A stretch of DNA of 64,000 bases, taken from positions 63,364,887-63,428,886 of the forward strand of contig OX235262.1 of assembly GCA_944472135.2 (NCBI GenBank), read 5' to 3'. The translations under genes and the position numbers were made by a program. The stretch is from Trichobilharzia regenti. Lineage: Eukaryota; Platyhelminthes; Trematoda; Strigeidida; Schistosomatidae. Under the pieces are notes generated by a model. That model was not told the origin of the DNA. It did no database searches and saw only the letters and a program-made list of their open reading frames with translations. Shown piece by piece: positions 1-10,900 of the stretch (position 1 is the first letter of the stretch; the number at the start of each line of letters is the position of its first letter).

Positions 1-290
1 GAACAGCAGCATAATTTTCGACTAACGCTTTTCTCTATATTAACATAATAGAAAATATATGGCTAATAGATGTCTTGTCAGCTAAATAGATTTCACCAGT
101 AGTACACTTCAATTTAATGGTAATTTGGGCTAATACACTCTAGTAATGTAACACACTTGATCATAGGAAATAGGTTTCACCACTGAGATGGACTTCATGT
201 CAGTGGTAGTTAATACGGATCTATTTAGGAAATAGTTTCAAGATGATAGTTGTAAAATATCCATTTCTTTCAGTTAGATTATAAAATAAA
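1..290. other. AT-rich sequence without a recognisable gene
   Basis: No long open frame, RNA gene or repeat boundary is recognised here. It is AT-rich flanking DNA ahead of the SINE and LINE debris that starts near 291. Confidence 0.5.
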
Positions 291-386
291 GGATAAACGG
301 TTGTCTGGTGTTTATATCACTTCTATTTGGCTAACGAGCACTGCCGCTAGGTATGAGAGGTACACAGCTACTCATCTTAGTCAACC
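291..386 (+). repeat. Remnant of a hammerhead-SINE-like repeat (right part)
   Basis: This stretch resembles 4733-4830: both run from a 'aaacrgytgtcyggygttt' block into a 'ctggcta-cgagcactgccg' block and then an 'ctactcatct' block. The first block resembles the 3' side of the hammerhead seen at 12932-12977. The ribozyme's 5' half is missing, so this is a truncated, inactive copy. The family assignment is inferred from these internal matches. Confidence 0.45.
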
Positions 387-845
387 ATTTGTCAAATATT
401 CTGATGACCTAACTGTATCTTTACCTGTCAAATGTCAAAGTGACTGCACTAAACTAAACGGCTTTTTATCAGAAATCAGCCAATGGTCCAAGGAAAACGG
501 TCTCACCTTAAACCCCTCCAAATGCCAAACAGTCAATTTCACCCTTAGGCACAAATCTGACCTAAACAAACTGGTTAGCACTCACGAGGTGTGCAACATT
601 GATGCACTGAAATAGAAACCAAGTCAGAAATTAAATACCTAGGCATCATTCTATCTGCTGATCTTTCCTGGTCGTCTCATATCTTGATGATTTCTAAGAA
701 AATATTCCGTCTTACCTTCTACATCAAGAAGTTAAGACATTCTAGTATAACCCAACCCTTACTCCTACAATTCGTTAACTCCCGTATTCTGCCTATTATT
801 CTTTATTGTTCCCCCTTAGTTTTTCCTGGGCTACTGAAGAAAGAC
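386..845 (+). pseudogene. Non-LTR retrotransposon reverse transcriptase fragment (CR1/jockey-like)
   Basis: The translation around 386-420 contains FVKYSDDLTVSLPV, matching RT motif C with S in place of A in the Y-x-D-D box. It continues into a thumb-like region ending at a stop at 613-615. In another frame, just downstream, YLGIILSADLSWSSHI is the LINE-typical segment that follows the catalytic domain, and more C-terminal residues follow. The frame change plus the stop show that it is dead. The fragment at 16241-16905 appears to be the same family, because its distal part has a corresponding NDINFVKDADYL segment. There is no 5' endonuclease. The fragment is probably part of one old copy that continues to about 2045. 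Confidence 0.75.
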
Positions 846-1208
846 TAAACCTTATTACGCAAGATGTTAAAGATTTAGAAAACAGAAAGATTGAGCGAAG
901 AAATATTTACTTTTCGATTAGATCCTCATCTTTGGCTCTACTCTAATTATATATAGCATTTTAATTACAATACGACAGTTTGCCAATCAAGTAGCGATAA
1001 GTTTGTTAACAATAATTAAACAGTGTCAATGGGTTAATAGTTAACGAAGAAAATCAATACAGATTTAAAAGGTGGAAATGGATAGAATAAATTAATTTTA
1101 CAAGAATAACACGTAAATTAAAGATAAAGTGGTCAAAATAAATAAAATAAATAATTTAGACAATTATAATTGAATAGGTTTAGGGGGAGATTGTCAGCAG
1201 GGTAAGCA

Positions 1209-1600
1209 GTGTGCCACTTAACCAGCTTGTTAATATTCTGGTTGACAAGCACTTGGACTCATGTGAAAAATGAGCTAAATCCATTCTATCTATCTAACTC
1301 ACACCACCCTCTTCATTCACAACTCTCCCCTTGTATCTCATCAGGCAAAACCAGAAGTCTATATAGAAAACTATATGCTCGCACTAGTAAGTACAAAAAC
1401 TCAACTATACCCTACTTAGCTCGTGTTCTGTGCGATGGAGAAAGCATTAGGCGTGACACCTATAACTTATTAAATAAAACACAACATAATCGAGCAAAGA
1501 ATATTCTTTTCGATAAATTCCTCTTCTGGCTCTACAATTATATACATGTTTATATACACAGAATATTCAAGGTTGGTAGTTAATAACAATATTAGTGTTT
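1209..1600 (+). pseudogene. LINE C-terminal ORF remnant
   Basis: A 124-codon open frame encodes a basic, serine- and tyrosine-rich peptide with HPLHSQLSPCISSGKTRSLY. Together with its position after the RT fragment and before an AT-rich tail, this looks like the end of the polyprotein of the same CR1/jockey-like LINE. A related 3' block (ttttcgat..a.a.cctc.tct.tggctctac) occurs at about 905-950 and again at 1505-1540, so two partial copies or an internal duplication are present. There is no catalytic domain. Assignment is moderate because this terminal region is poorly conserved. Confidence 0.45.
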
Positions 1601-1662
1601 TTTAAATAATATCGATTTGTATATAAACATGTATATAATTGTAGAGCCAGAAGAGGAACTTA
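1512..1662. repeat. Long inverted repeat (about 43-bp arms)
   Basis: The left arm 1512-1556 and right arm 1619-1662 are reverse complements with about one mismatch over 43 bp. Both contain the cctcttctggctctacaatt block. The spacer is about 62 bp and AT-rich, so a transcript from either strand would form a long hairpin. It lies at the end of the LINE-derived ORF and may reflect head-to-head 3' ends of two LINE copies. Confidence 0.8.
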
Positions 1663-1699
1663 TTAAATAGTCAGTAGAACAACTGGATCTCGTCTTTCC

Positions 1700-2045
1700 A
1701 ACTCATATCATGTATAGGTACAACGTTCTCTTTCTTTTCCTTTTCTCTCTCTCTTTTTTCTGTTATGTGCAGCTTTGTTTCTTTCGTCTGCTTACGCCAG
1801 TAAATATGCTAGAACCTACTTTTCTAGCACCTTCAAACACTGTTTAATTTTGGCTTTGCTATCGACATGCCAATATGTTGTTGTCAAAACTAACTGAGAT
1901 TACCCTTAATCTATGTAGAATTTTTTTTATTTTTAATTTACTAACTGGATGCAATATTGTGGTAAAAAATGCTGAGAATTCCATTCTGTATCGCAAGTAC
2001 TGTTTTGGAATAAAGCTATTATCATTATCATTATTATCAAAACCA
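1700..2045 (+). mobile_element. Probable LINE 3' UTR ending in (ATTATC)-type tail
   Basis: The sequence after the C-terminal remnant has an AATAAA-like motif at about 2010 followed by a short ATTATC/ATT microsatellite at about 2017-2040. That is the usual look of a CR1/L2-type LINE 3' end. Linking it to the upstream RT fragment is inference from position. Confidence 0.35.
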
Positions 2046-3860
2046 GTAGTATATAGTTCCACGTATATTCACTTTTGTTTTGCACAGAAAATTAACTAAG
2101 ACTTAGAATGTTGCACATCTACAGGATAAAAAGAATTCACTTCATCCTGTAAATGTCTTTGCTTTGGTCTTGTTCAAACTAATCAAGGTAAGCGGTGTGT
2201 TATACATCTATCTAACACTACAATTTGGTGTCAACAAAGGATAGATAGAGCCTTGTATAATTCGATCTTATTTGTAATACACAAATTGGTGAGTTCATCG
2301 ACCAATCAGTCAAACACTTTATCAACAGATGAAAAATGTATGATCACAATTTCTATAGCCGATTAATAGATCACATACAAAAAAACAACTGAATATGTGG
2401 TTTGTTATATTATCTAACATTTAAATGATTTTGTATATTTACAAATTCATATAGTGTTAAGCCTAGAATCATTAGGCTAAACCACCTAGTTGCATCTAGA
2501 ATGCTCGCAGTAATATAACAATATTATCTAGTTCCCCAGTACGAAATATGCGTACGTGTTTGCCCTACGCTATTGAAGCTTGACACAGTAATTTTGAAGA
2601 TGATGAAAACTAAAAAAGTAACCTAAATGACACATAAACGACTGAAATTTTGCTTGGATTACATATTCTCCAGCTGAAGTGTTTCTCTTCTTCTTCTTCT
2701 TATCAGCTGAGTGGAGAGGGAAATAATCAGAAAAATGCATAAGAAAGGAAATATTCTAAAAGCAGCTAATTCACAGACACCGCACTTGTACGCGATTCTT
2801 GCGTAGCAGTAATCCCTAAAATTGGCTTCATTTTAATACAGAACAATCAGAACTAAATAATAGTAATAGTAATAACAGTAATAATAAGGGTAATAAAACA
2901 ATGAAAGAAATAAGAAACTACATGAAATCACTTTATCAGTACAGGTGAATTTGATTTCTGTACAATCCAGTAATGTTGAACTACACGAAAGGCTTTTTGT
3001 GTAGATGGTCGCTTCCCTGAAAATTCGAACTTTATTTTTCAAGTTTTACTGACTTGTGACTTGATCGAATTACCACCAAGCATAACAAGAAGGCGAGATA
3101 TATCACCAGGCACTAAATAGGATATTTCACTTCCAGACAATCTTGCTAAATATATTTTGTTATCTCGAACCTGAACGTTGAAAATCATCCTTTCAAAAGT
3201 CGAACCATACCTCACATGACTACTGAGTTATAAAAATAAGACAACAATAGATTTCGTTTAATATATCTAATGAGAGACCATCACTAGAAAGGTCACATGA
3301 GACGTCAATAATTTTTTATAGTTATACACACATAACATTCATGTAATTTAGACAAAATAATAATAAGACGTAATCATGTATTTACGCAACACATTTCAAA
3401 CAATCTAATCAAACACGCACATGTCACAGGAATATGTATGAAATTAATAAAGGGTTAAGAGGTGAAAAATAGACTTAGGTCAAGTTGAAAAGATATACTG
3501 TAGGTCGAAATAACAATGAGAATCACTAAACCAAAATAAGAGAGGTAACTGTAAGAGTATTTAACATTACCAGGGTCCTTTGTTAATGCGAAGAAATTTG
3601 AGACACTTTGTTACCCATTTTTTGACAAAAACACCTTACTGCTGATAATTTGTAAGTAGTATATATTTTTACGCTTCATTTATCGGTAAAACTGATACAC
3701 AATGAGAAACAATGACACAAAACACATTACCATTTCCTACTATACCACTCCACTTCTCTATATGAGAACGAATTACTGACCTGTCCACCTAAGATCTTTA
3801 GAAGTAAGTATGATAACAATCAAATTCTCCATTTAAAATTTACGTAGTACGAGGTGAAAT
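2046..3860. other. Gene-free interval
   Basis: No coding region or RNA gene is supported. It contains a short CTT run near 2687-2700 and AT-rich simple sequence at 2855-2900. The short open frames on both strands are low-complexity (for example a tyrosine run from TAA/TAG-type repeats) and are not credible genes. Confidence 0.5.
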
Positions 3861-4390
3861 TTCACCCCAGTTTCCTTAGGAACCAAATTTACCCAGGTGA
3901 CAATGTGTGATGCGCTTCGGTCAGCCATCAAACTCACATTCTACGCCGCATCTCTTTTTCTCACTTGCCGAACATTTTTGATCCCTGTACCTACGATTAA
4001 AGGACGAAATTTTGTGGATTCTACTTCAAACTCGATCTACAAGTTCACCTGCAGTTGTTGCGGTGACACCTATATAGGTAGAACCAACAGATTGTTCCAA
4101 TGTCATCGAAAAGAACATGTTCCAAAATGGCTAGTAAATCATATCGAAAATCCTAACGCGATTAATCTTAGTAGAAATCCAGCATCATCCATTGCAAAAC
4201 ACTTATTAATGTCTGGTCACAAAATCAATATTAATGACTGTTTCACAATTATTTAACATAACTCTAATTCAAGGTTATTGAAGGTGATGGAAGCACTTTG
4301 GATTAATCACATACAGCCTAAACTGTGTGTACAAAAAACAACAGACTTCAATCTTCGCCTACCATGGACAACATGACCTATCTAAATATG
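3860..4390 (+). pseudogene. Penelope-like element, GIY-YIG endonuclease fragment
   Basis: Translation gives SIYKFTCSCCGDTYIGRTNR followed by an RKEH motif and SSIAKHLLMSGHKI. This is the C-terminal GIY-YIG endonuclease of Penelope-like retroelements, including the Cys-x-Cys-Cys cluster before the YIG. The preceding LRSAIKLTFYAASLFLT segment fits the RT-endonuclease linker. The frame stops at 4254-4256, but homologous residues (MEALWINHIQPKL, FNLRLPW) continue in the next frame to about 4375, so it is frameshifted. There is no RT domain upstream, making this a 5'-truncated copy. It is a different subfamily from the copies at 5585-6990 and 26060-27340. Confidence 0.8.
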
Positions 4391-4689
4391 ATTGGTCATT
4401 AGTATATACTTTTGTTTTTTTATTTAACTGAGTAATTTTCATGAACTTTATTTTATCATTGTTAACATGTTAGTTGTAAAGCGGTTGTAAAGAAACTACG
4501 AAATGATATCATCTCGCAAAATTTGTCTTCTAAATGCTTTATTCAAACTGGTAATACACTAAATCATATTCTCAATAAGCAAATGAATTAGGTATTTGCA
4601 ATTTACCAAGTTCGAGGAGGTGAAATTTCCGTTAGAAAAAGAAATTGTTCAAAACACAATACGTGTTCTGTTCGGTACTGAAATGGTAG

Positions 4690-4830
4690 TCAACACAACA
4701 TTTCTGGCACATCGATGACGAGCTCCGTACCGAATGGGTGAAACAGCTGTCCGGCGTTTAAAACACATCGATCTGGCTAGTAAGTACTGCCGGTTGATGC
4801 GAGTGGTTTCCAACTACTCATCTCAATGAA
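4690..4830 (+). repeat. Degenerate hammerhead-SINE remnant
   Basis: A gatgacgagctcc block, a short hairpin and GAAAC followed by agctgtcc mimic the order of a hammerhead core (C-U-G-A-N-G-A, stem II, GAAA, stem III). The bases are altered, including stem II. The 3' part matches 291-386. It ends about 130 bp before the first acyltransferase exon. Confidence 0.4.
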
Positions 4831-4962
4831 TCTGAATTAAACCCAATATATCAACTGTGGCCACAATAGTAAACAGAAATTTATTTCCTCTTGGTAATTT
4901 TATTTATCCAGTTGACGTAATTACAGAAAATTATTCAAATACTATTGTATTCCAATTTTTAG

Positions 4963-7900
4963 ATCTTGTGGCAGCTACATACAAAGGAATTTCTTATCTC
5001 CTTGATCCTGAACAATGTGGAAATACAGGAAATTTTGTTGTAGTTGTTTTAGGCGGTGCTCCTGAAGCATTAGACTCTCGCCCTGGAAAATATGTTTTTC
5101 ATACTAATCGACGATATGGTTTCTTTAAATTAGCAATGCTAACAGGGTAAGTAAAATCTCTTTACTATTTTCTGTTCACACATAAGATGAATATATATTG
5201 AATAAAGAGCTAATTGTGATTGTAGTACATATTGAAATAGGGAACATAATCGGGATGGTATGAAAAGATGAGAAACATGGAAAAGATGTTCAACTAATGG
5301 TTTAAATAAAACATGACAAATATATGCTAATTACCATTAATTAGATCAGCTAAATATGAGGTAAGACAATCAGCTAATTCTATGTAGTTGATAATGTTCA
5401 CTGATGTGAATGAAAAGGCAGTTCACTGTTGTTACACCATATCGGGAAACCGACTAAATGCAAATTATTTGGTTAAGCAAGCTAAATTACTGTAACAAGA
5501 CCATAATGGATAAGTGTTTATTCAAAGTTGTTAAGACTGGACATAATAATAAGAATATATGTGTATAACTTCGGCACCGTGATAGTAAGTAATTCCATAT
5601 TAGTTTGTTTATTAGATATGTAACACAGTGAAACAGTATTATTTACTGGATGATGAACTGATTTGTGACCAAGATCTGGAACTTAGGACGCAAGTACCAC
5701 TGGAGGACATAACACTGGGAGTGCAGCTATGTCTGACTTCCACAGTATTTAAATTCCAGGGAGTTGCCATGTAGTCACCAATATCCCGGTTGTGGCAGAT
5801 ATATTCATGGATAGGTGGGAAAACAGAGATTCAAACGTTCACCCCCACCCCAAAAGTATGGTGGAGGTATGACAAGAAGGGGAACTTCAATGTTAGATTG
5901 TAGAGTAAAAATGAAAGAAGATGGGAAGTTAGACACTAATGTTTACAGGAAACCCACACATTCAAACAAATATTTAAACTTCCGATCATCCCATCCTATG
6001 TCAGTGAAAATAGGATTGGTGAAATGTTTAAATAATAGAGCACATAAACTAAGTAGTACCAAGGAAAATCTAAGACAGGAAGTGAAGCATATAAGAGAAG
6101 CTTTGAAACTTAATAATTACCTGACAAATTAGTCGGAAAGTATTTAGGAAAATGTAAAAATAAAATAAATAATTATAACAGTGGTAGTGATAATAATAAT
6201 TATATTAATGACGACGCCAACAATAAGGAATCTAAATCATCAGTAGTAATTCCATACAAAGAAGGAACCTCGGAAATCTTACGCAGAATTCTTAACAAGG
6301 CAGGAATATTAAGAAGACATTTGCAGCGCAGAAAATTTTCTTTTCGACGAATCATCATCTAGGCTGTACATTCGTGCAGGAATAGAAGTGGCATTCAAAC
6401 CCAAAAACTCAATTAGAGACAAGCTTTGTCGGTTAAAGGATCCTGTGGTGCCTTTAAAACAAAACAACTTAGTTTATTTAATACTCTGAAATGATTGTCA
6501 GATCATATACATAGGTCAAACTAGTAGAACAGGGGCAGTCAGACTAGCCGAGCATAGAAACCTAGCTAAATATAGATTAGTTGACCCGAATAAGATAAGA
6601 AATCTAGAGAATAGTTCAGCTATAGCACTCACTGCATGCAGTTACAAACAACCATACAATAGGATGGGATAGGACGACAATTTTAAAATCTAATGTCACA
6701 GGGCGGAGGGAGAGATTGATAACAGAAGCTTTGTCTATCGAATCAAGTGCAAATACGTGTAATAGGAATGATTCAACACTCCCCCACCCGGACATCTGAA
6801 AAATTCTACTAACCCAACAACAATAAATAGGAGAGAACAAAGAAAACCATAAAACTCAAGTTTCGAAGTCGTGTGAGATTATAACTGATATGATTATGAA
6901 CAATAAATTTTGTTGGAAAAGTCATCCAGTTAATAATACTGTTTCACCGTGTTATACATCTAATAAACAAACCAATATGGAACAATAATAAGAAATTAGC
7001 TATTATTATTCGTTTGGATTCCGAGGGGAACAAAGGTCTTCAGCAGAACATTCCCATTTTGCTGTGTTCTCTACAGTCTCTTTCAACTGACTCCACGATT
7101 GTGCATTAGGTTTCATTTCCACCTAAACAAGATCTTTTCCATATAACACTCGGGCGCCCAACATATCGTTCTAAATCCAGGTTCCATTCTGGGACCTCGG
7201 TGGTCTCCTCTGAACAAGCCTATTTCCCTCTGCATACCCGCTGGTCGATGGATGATTCGATGCCTGCGAGAGTCCCTCGTTGCTTATCCTTTCTGGTCGG
7301 CTAGCCATCTGAATCTCTGTACCAGCGTAGGAAGCTGCTGACGAAAGTCTGCAACTTTTTATCACACAACTATTGCCTTTGATTATAAAGCGTTTTACAA
7401 AGTTCGAAGAAATTATAGGAAGTCTTGGCACTGATGAACAAGACTAATCTGTGTTTCCAAACGACACATCATTATTTATTTGAACTTATTAGTGTCTATT
7501 GACTTCCTTGAGAAAATCTCTATTTCATAATCATAAACCGTAAAATTAATGGAATCATCACCCAGTTTACCGTTCATATTACATATGTTCGTAACTACAA
7601 ATGACAAGTAAGTTAGAGTAATGGATTTGGTAAGCAATAAATTCTTGAGAGCAGGTGTAATATTTGATTGTAGTGAATCATTACTTGTTATCGAAGGTTC
7701 AAAATGATTCGATATTTTCATCTACATTATCAATCAAATGACTGTTACTCAGGCTTGTACTGATTTTATGTCATGGGAAGGAAAATCAATAAACACACAA
7801 AGTTGTTTCTTTTCTTATTTCTGTGTGTAAGGAGTCAGTAAAACACTTGAACTCTATCTATTTTATGGTATTTCAAAATCATATAGTACCAGTACAGTAG

Positions 7901-10900
7901 ACATAAATCCGTCTTCCAACAATCTAAAACATCCCAAGCAACTACTTTATAGTTAATTGAGTGAAATTACTCCCATCTTCCTAAAATTCATAATTATAGT
8001 GATCTAAAGGTCTTCAGTTCATTTTGTATGTCTTGCAGTTGCAACAGAGATAAATAAACATTTCTTAGTGTTTTATCTGTTTTATTATTTTGTCTTGTCA
8101 ACCATCTTGAAGAGCAGAGGATAAAAGTAGGTCACTTTCTTATTGGCTAACTTCAACTGCATCGTTTTAACCTAATTGCTGCATTTTCCTTCAAGAAATC
8201 CAAAAAGAAACACTCAGGTAACATGTAAGATTCCTAGATTTCTATAAAATACACTTTTGTAATATCAACGGATAAATGAGATTAATAAGGATCTGAAATC
8301 AGGGTCGTAAACCCGTTAATAATTATCATATCTTTAGGAAAATCAAAACAATCTGTAGAAGATTATTTAATTGAATCTTAGATTACCCCGTCGATTGATT
8401 GAACCGAAGTGCTCGGTCTCAGGTTGACATGTCAGCTTCTTTGTGCAGATGCTCCGACGATGTCTGGGCATGTAATTGGAATTTAATTGATGGATGATGC
8501 ACATTTCGTCCTATTTGGGACGAGCACTTCGATCCAGTCAATCGACGGGAAAATCTAAAATTCGATTAAACAATTAACATGAGCCGTTGCACAAGAGGTG
8601 GCTCCCGTGGCCCAAGTAGTCTAGTGGATAACGCTTGGCGTTTGAAACTATGGGCACTGAGTTCGAGTCTCAGTGGGGACATCATCACCCACTGCATAAT
8701 GCAGGTACATCCAGGTGACGAGTCCCAAATAGGACGAAATGTGCATAGTGGATTCCACTGCTAGTCACCATCCACCAATTAAAGCCTATAGAAGAGACAA
8801 GAATGATAGCAAAAAATTAAGAGGTAGGAAAGGGTAATCAGTCTAATCAAATGTCAGCATTGATAGACTGATATACAGTTGCAGCGGGCTTTAATGCTCA
8901 CCACAGCATACACTATATGGTATGAAGTCGAAGTATGCTAATTTTAAGCAATGCACCACTATAGACATATTTCTGTTCATCTGACATTATACTTAGTGAC
9001 CAAGTGAAACATTAACATAGTGGTTAATACGTCCTTTTCAGTAACCAATTAGTTATTCCTTTGAACTCTATTTCACCCTGAAGGCTTCAGCTAAACCGCT
9101 AAAACAAGGGTGAACAATGTAAATAGTGTGACAACGGATTATCCGATTTTCTGATCATGAACATCGTAATGTAAGCTTATCCCAAGTTGTTAGGATTTAA
9201 AAGACTGTAAACATGACGATATCGTCTCAAATTGACTAATTCACAGTCAACCTATTAGTCAACTTCTACTAATCAAGTTTACAATATGAACACTAAACTG
9301 GAATATCTAAAACTGTTTGATTGATAAATTTTGAAGCGTTACGACGTTTCCCAAAGGACTTAAAATTATACTTTATTTTTTTTTTAATTTTCAGTTCAGA
9401 TCTAGTACCATGTGTATCATTTGGTGAACCTAATATGTATAAACAAGTACATAATCCCGAGGGGAGTTGGTTAAGACGCTTTCAAAACAGATTTACAGAA
9501 ATGGCAACATTCTCACCACCATTGTTTTATGCTAATTGTCTAATACCTTATCGTACAAGTGTCAATACTGTTAGTAAGTTATAGTTATATGAGTAATCTC
9601 GTGTTTTACGAATTCGCAAGCTTTTTGGTTAATTCGATATACAAAAAGAAGAATGCTTGTCAATAATGATAACCATAAACAACAACTTATTATCAATCAA
9701 TTTCTCAGAAAAACTAAAATATGATAGTCGAATATTCCCATGCTAAAGCTACTTGTTACTAATCTTTATTCGAAATGTTAATAGATACCTTATTAAGACA
9801 GACAAAAAGCTAATCGATTTATTCATTCAAGAGGCCAATATACTGAAATTAAGTGGAGAGAAATAATCGGCCAATGAGACAAAACGTCCAGGCTGGATCC
9901 CACTGCTGGTGATGACTACACGGGTATCGACCAATCCGAGATTTTGCTGAGTTCATAAATTCTAACAGAACTGTTTAGTTAGTAATCTTAAGTACTTCCC
10001 TTCATGTAGTTTATATATATATATATATAATATTGAGTAAAGTGAAGTATTTAACGCTACTAACTAAACAGGTTACTTCATGACCACAACGTAAACTGAG
10101 TCGAGATTTGAGGAATAAACATTTCTACTTCTGCAGGTAGTGACTTAAAATGATGATTTCACTTTTGGCCGCTTCCTGTCGATCTGTACGTGTCACATAT
10201 ACTTAAGGAGAGTTTGATCAGCCAGGTGACAAGGCATAATGGATACTTAATTTTCTTGTGTTCCATAAGCGATTTATCCATCTCCCCTTTCAATTTCTCT
10301 GTATTCATACGTAAACTGTCTGCAGTGTTCATTCCCCTGCTGCAATGCTTGTAGATTTTCTTGCATTAGTAATAAAACAATAGTAGCATTATTCTGGTTT
10401 TTAGGTACGATCTACACAATTCTCAGCATAATTTACTTAATATATTTCCTATTCATTCAAAATATGCACGTAAAAGAGTAATTCATGGTATATTTACAGG
10501 TGATTCTAAGCTGTAGCAACCCAAAACGAAACTACCTGATGAACCGATTGATGACCTTGACAAACTTATGTACAGGAATTGTGAGGTCTCCTTGGAACAT
10601 ATGCAAGACTATTATCCTAAGTAACCATTTTGCTGAACATTGCATTACTTGTATATAGACGTTTATTTCGAATAACGCACTTCTACTTCAGACGCATCTG
10701 ATTGGTCACTAGAGGTCATTACTAGGTAGTTTTGTTTCGGGTTGCTATAGTTTATAGTCACCATATTATATCAAGCAATGTTATTGAATTTGAAACATAC
10801 ACTAATCCCTTATGACATTTTTCCTTCGTGTCTAAGAAAAGCGCACGAGTAGTTTGAAGGCCAACTAAAAATATGCGGCAGTTGATTCCACGACGCAATC

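Noticed and set aside
2833..3042. Minus-strand 69-codon frame with a tyrosine run
   Set aside because: Low-complexity translation of TAA/TAG-type simple repeat.
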